Assembly: GCA_036346255.1 (NCBI GenBank) | Contig: CM070634.1 | Location: 66,792,476-66,856,475, forward strand | Direction of reading: 5' to 3' | Source of the DNA: Ampelocalamus luodianensis | Taxonomy: Eukaryota; Streptophyta; Magnoliopsida; Poales; Poaceae | DNA length: 64,000 bases | Shown: positions 47,243-56,270 of the stretch, one piece after another | Numbering within the stretch: position 1 is the first letter of the stretch | How the letters are laid out: every line of letters begins with the position of its first letter | Program-made: the position numbers and the translations under genes | Notes under the pieces: generated by a model | What the model was told of the DNA's origin: nothing | The model's database searches: none | What the model saw: the letters and a program-made list of their open reading frames with translations, nothing else

Positions 47243-50001
47243 TTTGTAACAGCCCTAACTTAGGGTTTGTATTTCAAATGTAAAATCTTGAGGAGAAATA
47301 AAAACTTTTGTTGTCTCTTCAAATCATTTGAAAGTTCCTACATTTTCCCTAGCAAGTTCCATTTTCTAGAATTAAATTCTTGTGAATGGAGATTGTTGTC
47401 AGCAAATTCTTAGCCTTCAAACTTGTGATCATCCTCTGAAACTATTTTTCCTAGCATCTTGATCATCCTATCTACCTCCCTGAATTATTTCACAATTTTT
47501 AGATTTTGTTTGCTATTTCAAATGGCCAAGTCAACTCTGTTTGAAATCTGGTCAAACTCCCTGTACAGCAGCTTGTGAATTTTCTCTAGAACAATGCAGT
47601 GCATAAAAAGTTCTGGAAAAATTATACAAGGTTGTTCTCTGTCTCTAGTAGCTACCATAAAAATTTCGAAATTTTTGGAGCTCAGGAGCTACCTCTAAAA
47701 ATTCCCCAAACCTTCTCTGTCTTTTAAATCAAATTCTAAAAGTACTGTTCCTCGGGCCCGAACCCAACCTCTGGCTCGAGTCCGACCGCGCCACTTGACT
47801 CGGTCGCGTCAACTAGCTGCACCGCGCGTGAGTCCAATCGATCGTGACCGTCCGATGCAAATCGAACGATCCACGTTGCGTGCGCAACCGACCTGTCCGA
47901 ATGCATACATCAATCCCGACCGTCCATCTCAGATCCAACGGTCGGAGCGATATTGATCGAGTCTAACTCGGGCTCGCGCCGTTTTGCTGCTGCCGCTGAC
48001 TTGTGGGCCATACCTGTCAGGCCATTTCCGCCACGTCACTTCGCCAGCTCCAGCGCACCGCCGCCAGCGGCTCGCGCGGCCGCCGCCTACATGCGTCTTT
48101 GCCACCTCACCTCACCGGTCTTTTCACCGCCCACCGTCTCACCTCGCGCCTCACGCCGCTCCTACAAAACCCTCCAAAGCTTTCCTACCTCGTTGCGTCT
48201 CCATTGTCGTTCTTCTCCACCGAGCTCCGTGAGCCGTGGCGCCATTGCGACGCCCGGCGTTCTCGCTTGCTCGGTGATCTCGAGCACCGGCAGACCGCGT
48301 CACGGCGTGTTCCACATCACTGGAAGTAAACCCCTCAAGGAATTTCGGGTTTCATCGCTTGTGGAGGCTGCGCGTGGCCTTTCTTCTCCAAGTCCGGCCA
48401 AACCGCTTTTCCACCGACGCGTCTTCTCGGTGAGCTCCACTCAATTCTTCGCTCGGTGAGCACCACCGACTCCACCTTTCTTCTCCACTCTCTCACTCGT
48501 CCTCTCGCTCACCCTGTGCCCTGCGCCGTTAATCGCCTTCTGCGCCGTGAGCTCTCGCCGCCGCCACTCGGTGCCTCTCGCCGCCGCCAAACGCCGGTGA
48601 GTTCTGGTAACTCATCGATGCCCATGCGCGCGCTAAATTTCATTGTCTTCCTCTCTAGTGCGATCGCGCTTGTCACCCCCACTGCCGCCGCTAAGCTCCG
48701 CCGCAGCGCCCACCGTGCTTCTCGTGAACCCGCGACCACCGCCGCCCGGTGGTCCTCAAGCGACCCATTTGCCGGAAATCGCCGCACCGCCGTCACTTCC
48801 TCGCGGCGGCAAGTTCAGTCCAGCGGCCCAGCCTCCTCGTTCTTCTCGTTATTCCCTCTCGCATGCATCAAAGTGGGGCCCACTCCTTCAAAACCAATTA
48901 GTTAGCCGCTAATCATGATTATGATTGTTCTTTAGTTCACTCATGCTTGATCAATATTGGTATTAGAGGTTTGAAAGCATTTTAGTTCTAGTTCTCTGTA
49001 TATTTCCACTGTTGTCGTTTTACATTCGTGAATCAAAATTGGTTTCATGCTTGCTATTTAGGTCTTGATGAGTTCCTTAGGAAATAGTGTTTGGTATGGA
49101 ATTATGTCGATTCGTGATTCGGATTTTTAAACCCTTGTTGGCATAAGTGATCTAAAGAAGTCATTAATGAATCTAGTGGTTTGTCTCTGTAATTGTCTTT
49201 CCTATCATTACCGGTGTAGTAAGGTCTTGTAGTGATAGCATGCTGTAATTGTTAACCTTCCTATATGTTGGTGTAATGCTTAGGTGTGTTAGTACCTGAA
49301 ATTTTATTAAGGCCAACCATAATTAGAATTTTGTTTAGCACCTCATAGTTGGATAATTGACTAGTCAGTATTGTCAATAGCTTTTGTAGGTTCTGTAATA
49401 TCAGCTTGTAATGGTTGAGTTAGAGAACCTATCTCATGTTGATTTATTAACTTGATGATTAAATAATAGATGTGCACACAATCACCATCAAAGCTCCGTC
49501 CAAAGTTTAAAGCGTGTTAGAAGTTTGATTTTGAGGTTAACCTAGCAAATGAGTGGATGGGTCTCTGCAGCAATTATTTGTCATTCTTTGTGATAGTCTA
49601 GCCTTGGTGTATATGTTGGTGTTTGTATAGATGTTTGAGTTTTGCGGTGTTATTCGCTCTTATTCGCTGCTTTGTTAATCGTTAGGATTCGATATTTGCG
49701 GCAACCCCGAGGACGATCCTCCGCACCATATTGAGCAACGACAACCGAGCAAGCGGCTTGATCATGTTTAATCCCATATTTTAAAGATTAATATTTTGTT
49801 TCAACTTGTATGTATGCATTGCTTAATTTGTGTTAAATTGATTAGTTAAATCAGTGTTGCATATCCTCGTAGACAAAATATTGATCTCTACTACCTGAGC
49901 CTAGGTTATTTGTCGTGATTAGAGATCGTTGGATGATTTCTTGTCACTTAGTAGATTCGGTCAACTTGCTTAGACATGCTTAGCTATCGGTAGAATCAAG
50001 C

Positions 50002-50025
50002 GGTTATCGACTTTAGTCGGTAACC
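50002..50025 (+). other. Hairpin I (family A)
   Basis: The arms GGTTATCGAC and GTCGGTAACC pair over 10 positions with one T-G wobble around TTTA. Other A copies are at 25819, 34612, 39609 and 41138. Family B keeps the pairing with different bases (59619-59641). Confidence 0.75.
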
Positions 50026-50545
50026 TTGATCACACAAAATTTACTATAACTTTATGTTTTAGCATTTCTGCTATGTTTATCTGCAAAACTAAAAATGAAA
50101 ACAAAAATGGTTTAGACTTGGGCACAATGGTAAGACTGGTGTGATCTGTTGGGTGTGACTGGAAAGGTGCCCGAGTCAATTAAGGACCGAGTTACTTGCG
50201 CCACCGTACTCGAGCATTTTGCGTGCTAACCACACTAGAGTATATGGGACCTCTCTTGACCTAGTACTTTGGCGTGTATTGGCTCCGGTCGCAGGAGGTC
50301 GCAGGAGGATGGAGGTGGGAGCATGGTAGTTGTCCGAAAAGCTTTATCCTGAGTGGGTAGTTGTCTTTTCGGCTTTACCATGTAAGCGTATGGTGTTTCT
50401 ACCCATACGAGCGGCTCGGGGTTGATACACAATATTGGAAACAGTCTCGTAGGACTTAGTCAGGCTTAGGCATACCTTCGGAAGTGTGCTTTGGCTTAAA
50501 GGCGATGCGAGTGTGGGTACATTGGTACACCTGCGCAGGTTAAAA

Positions 50546-50557
50546 CTATTCGAATAG
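50546..50557 (+). other. 12-base palindrome CTATTCGAATAG
   Basis: A perfect self-complementary 12-mer, unchanged in almost every A and B LTR copy (for example 59097-59108). The copy at 16451-17897 lacks one G. In an RNA leader such a sequence could let two genomes pair, but that is inference. Confidence 0.7.
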
Positions 50558-50665
50558 CCTCGCCCTAGGTTATGGACACGCTCGGATACGCCGTAAGAAC
50601 TAGACTACAACATTTAAATTAAAACTTGATGGGTGGTACGAATGCAGATTCGTGCTATTGTTGGG

Positions 50666-50685
50666 GTGACTATTGGGATAGTCAC
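50666..50685 (+). other. Hairpin II (family A)
   Basis: The arms GTGACTAT and ATAGTCAC around TGGG are a perfect 8-base stem, identical in all A copies. B has GTGACTA and TAGTCAC around TGGGT at 58964-58982. Confidence 0.7.
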
Positions 50686-50890
50686 TTCTAGGTTGTTTAT
50701 CTTTCGCTATTGTTATTAATATCCTTCTCGTTATTTCAATCTTAAAAATGAATTGCAAACTTGCCTTCAAACTGTATTACCTTATTGCAAATGAAAATTG
50801 GCTTTATGCAAATAAAACATATGGCCTCCACTAAACAAGCTCGCATGTAGCATATGAACAGTCCGCTAGTTCACACGTCGAGTCTTGCGG

Positions 50891-50911
50891 GTACAAAGAC
50901 AATCTTTGTAC
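50891..50911 (+). other. Hairpin III (family A)
   Basis: The arms GTACAAAGA and TCTTTGTAC around CAA form a perfect 9-base stem. Family B has GTACAAAA and TTTTGTAC at 58734-58754, so the eighth pair changes from G-C to A-T. Confidence 0.75.
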
Positions 50912-50940
50912 TCAGTGCTTTGCTTAATGTTTTGTTGCAG

Positions 50941-50949
50941 AGGAAGAAG
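50941..50949 (+). promoter_or_regulatory. Splice-like microexon AGGAAGAAG
   Basis: TTTTGTTGCAG precedes it and GTGAGCC follows, a good acceptor and donor context around nine purine-rich bases. The same arrangement occurs in other A LTRs (8837 and about 40541) and in family B (58693-58701, minus). Splicing is inferred only. Confidence 0.35.
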
Positions 50950-51276
50950 GTGAGCCTCGGGGTCCTCACTTCGTGAGTCAGTCTTTGCCGCTCGTGGGTG
51001 ACGACTAGGCTTGGCGGTCGGTCGGATGCCTTGTGGGTTGAAGGCACACCGATTGGCTTTGTTTATAGCCATCTTATGGCACTTTGCTTCTCACTGTCTT
51101 TTGTTGTTATTTGTGTATCTTGTGGCGATCGGCCATTGTCCATAATATTGTTACTATTTGTTTATCTTCCGCTTGGAAGTGTGGTGTTTGGACTCTATGT
51201 GTGGAATGGAGTTGATGTCTAATTTTGTACCGGTGTGTATATCTGCTTTACGAAGTATACATATCTCGAGGATCGA

Positions 51277-51334
51277 TTTATTTGATTTGTGATGCTAGGA
51301 CCGGTGGTTGGTTAAGCATTACAAACCAAATAAA
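51277..51334 (+). other. Hairpin IV next to the LTR end (family A)
   Basis: The arms TTTATTTGATTTGTGATGCT and AGCATTACAAACCAAATAAA pair over 20 positions, with one A-C mismatch and one G-T wobble. The loop contains AGGACC (51297-51302), which is complementary to GGTCCT at 51338-51343 just outside the stem, so a pseudoknot is possible. The LTR ends four bases later. Confidence 0.75.
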
Positions 51335-51347
51335 TCGGGTCCTCACA

Positions 51348-51352
51348 GTGGT
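51348..51352. repeat. Right target-site duplication of A1 (GTGGT)
   Basis: It follows the A1 CACA end and is continued by TTTAATGGCG of the B1 LTR. It pairs with GTGG at 2693-2696. Confidence 0.65.
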
Positions 51353-52150
51353 TTTAATGGCGCAGACCTCCGCGATAAATGATGGCTAAGACAATTTAAT
51401 GCATCTAATGATTGACAATAAATGAATCTAACAGAACACTTAATGACTTACGACTTTAATACTAAGGTCCCGCCCGTGCGCCGCTGACTCCACGGCACAA
51501 ATTAGGACACAATTAATGCACCAATGATAAGCAATGATTTGAGCATTAATGTGGTCCAAGAACACGACAAAACGGATTTGCGAATGGCAAAACCCGAAGC
51601 GAGTTCATCGACTTGCCGCCGCGATGTGGACCTCGGCGGCGGAAACCAAAGGTACGGATGGGTTCCAAATAGGGAGGAGGACCTAAAGGTGCCAACGGTA
51701 CTAGGCTAAAGCGCACCCTACCGGCTGGCGGAGGTGATCGCCGGAGGAAAACGTGACAAAAACGAAGAACTAACGCGTCTAATAGAACATGGTTTTCAAC
51801 ACTAGGTACCAACACGAAGTGAAGGAGGTCCGTGGATGGCGCAAGAGCTCGGTGATGGGGTGCTCGCGGGACGAAGGAGACGACCACCACGGCCACAAAC
51901 AAGAAGCTCCCAATTTGTCGACCTCTGTGAAGGTTTAAACAAACACAAGTTAGGGAGGCTTGAGGTGACCAAAAGAACAAAAGGATAGCCAAAATTGCAA
52001 TATTGAACCACTGGAGCTCAAGGGTCGCCGGAGAGCTCCAAGGTCTAGCAATGGTGGCGAGACTTCATGCGTGACTTGAGCACAAGAGCGAGAAAAGAAA
52101 CTAGGGGTGCAAGAATGGATCCAAAGAAGCTTAAGGAGAAGCTCGGGATC

Positions 52151-52159
52151 CATACATAG
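52151..52159 (-). promoter_or_regulatory. Altered TATA box in B1 3' LTR
   Basis: On the minus strand it reads CTATGTATG, where the 5' LTR has CTATATATGG. One base change has weakened the box or is a sequence error. Confidence 0.5.
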
Positions 52160-53117
52160 CCGAGCGCAAAATGAACCGGGCCAAGCTTATGGGTGCACTG
52201 AGCTATAGTACACATGAAGTGATGGGAGTAGGTTGTCAGAGAGACTTTTGAGCAAAAGGGGCTGCCAGACATTTAATGTTGGCAGCATATAGCCGTTTGT
52301 CAGCCCTAGAGTTGACAAGGCACCGCTCTCTTGCCATGCACAAAATTGATAATGCCTGTGCCCACCCGACGGTGAGAGGACCAGGTCAAAGAGCTCAACG
52401 GCTAAAATCACTTGCGAGCTCCACTAGGAGGTCGTGAACTGTTGGATTGAAATCCAAGGGCTCAGATTTTGGGCTAAGTATTAGAGGTCCTAACACTCAG
52501 GGGAGGTCTGAGCCACAGATCAGAAGATGGGCGGCTCATGATCACCCAAGTGCTAGGGGTGGTTGTGGAGGTCTGAGGAGGTCGCCCAGGGTGGTCTTTG
52601 CAAAAGGTGCGAAGGAGGTCCTGGGGGAGGTCCTTGAGGGTTGTCTTCGTAAAAGAACAGGAGGAGGTCGTGGGGTGGGAGGTCCTTTACAAAGACCCGA
52701 GGAGGTCTTTGAGCATCGGATCTAAAATCCAACAGCCCAGACCACCTGTGCCCAAATGCCCGAGCCCGACACGGCTAAGCGGCTCGGTGTGACCAAGACC
52801 TGGAGGTCTGAGTCCGAGTCTGACTCGGACCAGGGCTTAGGGTTTGACTACAAGCCAAGCAAGTTTGACTGGCCCATAAAACTATTCAAACAATTTCTGA
52901 AAATTGTGAAATTTTTTTGAGGGGTCACATATCAACCCAAGAACTTAGGAAAAAATATTTCCCAGGAGATAATCAACAGACTTGTGACTTTGTATTTCCA
53001 TACTCTGGTGCAATAATTGTTTAGTACACACAGGAAATACATGACGTAAGAAAAAGTTTTAATTTCTACTCATTTTCTTACATTTGAAACACAAGTACAG
53101 TAATTTGGGATGTTACA

Positions 53118-53131
53118 AAACCTCCCCCTTA
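53118..53131 (-). other. B1 polypurine tract
   Basis: The minus strand reads GTAAGGGGGAGGTTT directly before the LTR start at 53117. It is the plus-strand primer site of B1. Confidence 0.8.
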
Positions 53132-53380
53132 CAAAAATCTCGTCCGAGATTTGTCTTACTCGAAAAGAAAGAGGGGTAGTTCAGACGAGACGATCTTCTC
53201 GCTCCCATGTAGCTTCATCCTCGGAATGATTCACCACCAACCTTAAGGAACTTGATGGTCTTATTCCTCGTTCTTCGTTCGACTTCCTCGGTATGCGAAC
53301 AGACGCCATGTAGGTCAAATCTTCACGACATCAAGAGTTTCCAACGAGCTTCCTCGCTTGGAACACGGAGGCACTTCTTT
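53132..53380 (-). pseudogene. pol: B1 chromodomain region (frameshifted)
   Basis: The minus-strand codons match the A1 C-terminus: RTRNKTIKFLKV-like near 53240-53265, a WSNH-like stretch near 53225 and EATWE near 53205. Several indels prevent one frame. It is the end of pol, just upstream of the polypurine tract. Confidence 0.6.
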
Positions 53381-54440
53381 AGTGGGACACATGGAACACA
53401 TCATGTACCCCCGCAAGTGCAGCAGGCAACTCCAACTTGTAGGCGACAGCTCCCTTCTTCTCGATGACACGGTATGGACCGACATATCGAGGAGCCATCT
53501 TGCCCTTGACACCAAAACGCTGGTGACCTTTCAGAGGAGAAACCTTGAGATAAACGAAGTCATTGGGCTCAAAGCTCAACTCACGACGACGGCGATCCGC
53601 ATAGCTCTTTTGCCTGGACTGAGCCGTGCGCAAACGATGACGAACCAGCTGGACTTGCCTCTCGGCTTCATTGATCGAGTCCGGGCCAAAGAAAGGTCTC
53701 TCACCGGTCCCAGACCAGTTCAACGGGGTTCTACACTTTCTCCCGTATAAGGCCTCGAATGGTGCCATGCCGAGACTGGCTTGGAAACTGTTGTTGTAAG
53801 AAAACTCGGCAAATGGCAAGCACTTCTCCCAATGCTTCCCATAGGAAAGGACACAAGCTCGAAGCATGTCCTCCAACACTTGGTTGACCCTTTCTGGTCG
53901 ACCATCGGTTGGGGGTGAAAAGTCGAGCTCAAAGAAAGGCGAGTTCCATAGCCTCTTGCGGGCTATGCCAAAATCGCTGGTGAATAAAATAACCACGATC
54001 CGACACAATCGCCTTCGCACACCATGCAAACTCACGATGCGGGCTATGTAGAGATCCGCCGAAGACCCACTCGAAGGTCGGTCTTGACGGAAGAAAATGA
54101 GCCACCTTAGTCAATCGATCGATGACGCACCCGGATGGCATCATTCTTCTTTGGAGACCGAGTAGACCGGTGATAAAGTCCATCCCGACCGAATCCCACT
54201 TCCACTCCGGAATTGGTAAGGGCCGGCAGATCTGCCGACGCCGATGCTCGGCCTTGACACGGCGACACACGCCGCACTCAACGAATCTTGCGATCTCCTC
54301 TTCATTCGGGTCCACCAAAATCTCCGCCGGAGATCCCGATACATCTTTGTGGCCCCGGTGAATGGACAATGGAGAATCATGGGCTTCATGGAGGATCAAA
54401 TCCCGCAACTCCATGTCCTTTGGAACCACGAGCGCTGTTC
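53381..54440 (-). pseudogene. pol: B1 integrase
   Basis: Reading right to left: VPKDMELRDLILHEAHDSPL and HPG-type zinc-binding codons (about 54430-54340), a C-x2-C region in shifted frames near 54270, the core strand WDSVGMDFITG (about 54195), and the SDRG strand near 53995. Then RVNQVLEDMLRACVL, APFEALYGRKCRTPLNW, the SINEAERQVQLV helix and MAPRYVGPYRVIEKKG (GPY) form 218 open codons ending at 53379. It is intact enough to assign every subdomain; two or three frame breaks separate the core from the N-terminus. Confidence 0.85.
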
Positions 54441-55080
54441 GAACCTCACGACACCAAGCTCATCTACGGAGAAGCACTTGGCTGTTCCATTCTTGACATT
54501 TTCCTTGATGCGGTTCACTCCAACATCCGATCGCGAAGCGCACTTGATCCGATCCACCAAGGTTGGCTGTACAACCAAGGCAGCGAGGGAACCATGCTCA
54601 ACCAAACCCAAGTTGAGACGCTGAAACTAATCTAGAAGAGGGGGCTGATGCTCCTGAAGCAACAATGCATTGCAATGCGCTTTATGACTAAGCGCATCAT
54701 AGCGACATTGGCCTTGCCCGGATGGTAGTGAATACCCATGTCATAGTCCTTGATCAACTCCAACCATCTCCTTTGCCGGAGGTTCCGGTCTGGTTGGGTG
54801 AACAAATACTTTAGGCTTTTGTGATCCGAATACACTTCACAACGATACCGATTAGGTAATGTCGCCAAATCTTAAGTGCATGAATCACAAATGCCAACTC
54901 CAAGTCATGGGTAGGATAGTTGAGTTCATGAGGTCTCGGTTGCCTTGATGCATAGGCCACTACCTTGCCTTCTTGCATAAGGACACAACCGAGGCCTCGA
55001 CGAGAAGCGTCACAAAAGATATCGAAGCTTTGACGGACATTGGGGAGAACAAGAACGGGAGCAGTGGTCAATCGCTTCTT
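54441..55080 (-). pseudogene. pol: B1 RNase H and linker
   Basis: From right to left: FDIFCDASRRGLGCVLM (about 55025-54975), PHELNYPTHDLELAF (about 54930), ALKIWRHYLIG, then SDHKSLKYLFTQPDRN (about 54840-54790) and LELIKDYDMGIHYHPGKAN (about 54770-54700). The linker NLGLVEHGSLAALVVQPTLV (about 54615-54555) leads to integrase. All catalytic positions are visible; breaks lie near 54840 and 54690. Confidence 0.8.
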
Positions 55081-55900
55081 AAGCGGTTGGAAACTTTCCT
55101 CGCAATCAGCGGACCACGAGAACTTCTTATCCTTCTTGAGCAACTCCGTCATCGGCTTCGCTATCTTGGAGAAGTTCTCGATAAAGCGACGATAATATCC
55201 CGCTAAACCAAGAAAACTTCGAACTTCGGTGACCGAAATGGGCTGACTCGTCACTGATCTTGCTAGGATCCACAGCTACGCCTCCTGCCGAAAGAATATG
55301 GCCTAAGAAGGCTACTTCCTTCAACCAGAACGCGCACTTGTCGAACCGCATACACCGGTGCTCACGGCTTGCCCAACACCACCTCAAATGCTCGGTGTGT
55401 TCTTCATCGCTCTTGGAGTAGATAAGGATATCATCGATGAAGACCACAACGAACCTATACAAATACTCCATGAACACCGAATTCATGAGGTTCATGAACA
55501 AGGCCGGAGCATTGGTTAAGCCGAATGACATGACGGTATACTCGCATGCAAGCCATAACGAGTAGAAAGCCGTCTTTGGAATATCCTCCGGTCGAATCCG
55601 AACTTGATGATATCCCACTCGCATCAATCTTGGAAAACTCGAGCTCCGTTAATTGATCGAAGAGGTCATCGATCTGGGCAAAGGGTACTTGTTCTTTACC
55701 GTTACTTCATTAAGTGGACGGTAATCAACGCGACATGCGCAGCTGCCTTGTCCTTTTTCGACAAAGATTGCCGAGCATCCCCAAGGAGATGAGCTAGGCG
55801 GATGAAACCCTTCTCTTGAAGCTCACCCACTGCTTCTTCAACTCCACCAACTCAATTGGGTCCATCCGTAAGGCCTCTTTGAAATCGGGCGTACCGGAAC
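55081..55900 (-). pseudogene. pol: B1 reverse transcriptase
   Basis: LVELKKQ and GFIRPSSSPWG-like codons lie near 55860-55780, with frame breaks. VGYHQVRIRPEDIPKTAF (about 55620) and FGLTNAPALFMNLMNSVFM (about 55535-55480) follow. The catalytic FIDD is at 55430-55441, followed by ILIYSKSDEEHTEHL. The connection has LKEVAFLGHILSAGG and VRSFLGLAGYYRRFIENFSK (about 55225-55165), then MTELLKKDKKFSWS. Confidence 0.8.
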
Positions 55901-56270
55901 CAACTCAATGACAAACTCGAGGTCTTGAACTGGTGGCATCCCTGGAAGGTCGTCGGGGAAGACATCAACAAAGTCACATACCACTGGGACTTCACTAATA
56001 TGTAGAGCTAGCTTCGCTTCGAGCGCGAAGAGATGCGGACCTGCGGCCGGCGGCGAACTGCTTAACGCGCCGCCGTAAGGATCGTGAGGTAGATGAGCCT
56101 CCTAGCGCAATCAATTTGTCCCATGTGCTGAGACAACCAATCCATGCCTAGGATTACATCTAAGCTCGCCGATCGAAGGAGGATAAGGTTTGCCAAGAAT
56201 CCTACCCTTCTATCTCAACAGGACATCCCTACACTCGGACTCGACTCTCAACTCCGAGCCGGAGAGCGAA
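55901..56270 (-). pseudogene. pol: B1 protease
   Basis: GFLANLILLR-type codons and the DVILGMDWLSQHMGQIDC region lie near 56200-56110. The linker VVCDFVDVFPDDLPGMPPV lies near 55985-55930. Several indels occur, mainly in the GC-rich 56000-56080 part. The active-site aspartate lies near 56340, upstream of this piece. Confidence 0.7.

Larger units (their letters stand above)
2697..51347 (+). mobile_element. A1: family A Ty3/gypsy chromovirus, nested host of A2
   Basis: A1 is a full-length element once its insertion is removed. The parts are 5' LTR 2697-5208 plus 40954-42480 (about 4.04 kb), internal region 42481-47244, and 3' LTR 47245-51347 (4.10 kb). The two 5' LTR pieces share marker variants with the 3' LTR that the other A LTRs lack. 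Examples are TTTTCCCTAGCAAG near the start, ATGTTTAATCC with AAAGATTAATATT just before the split, and GCATTGC with TTAAATTGATT just after it. A1 is inserted in the B1 3' LTR. Its coding region runs gag, protease, reverse transcriptase, RNase H, integrase, chromodomain and is frameshifted many times as given. Confidence 0.85.
47245..51347 (+). repeat. A1 3' LTR (complete, 4.10 kb)
   Basis: It runs from TGTAACAGCCCTAACTTAGGG to GGGTCCTCACA. It is the cleanest single family A LTR in the window and the reference used here. The blocks are U3 to about 47655 (CCATAAAAA in place of the TATA box), GC-rich 47760-48890, AT-rich 48890-49700, and from about 49680 to the end the part shared with family B. 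Confidence 0.9.
51348..53117 (-). repeat. B1 3' LTR, right portion (LTR start)
   Basis: It is collinear with 61550-63322. On the minus strand it starts TGTAACATCCCAAATTACTG and includes the U3 GACCTCC array (about 52430-52820) and the promoter region near 52150. It stops at the A1 insertion. A short minus-strand frame (51546-51992) has a shifted counterpart in the 5' LTR and is not called. Confidence 0.85.

Noticed and set aside
50998..51222. Hydrophobic 65-80 codon frame near the end of every A LTR (also about 8905, 26785, 35576, 40628, 42114)
   Set aside because: It looks like a small membrane protein and recurs in all A copies, but they are close copies of one LTR. Start and frame vary, and family B breaks the frame after GTPIGF. 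It overlaps the conserved leader, so RNA structure is the simpler reason for conservation.
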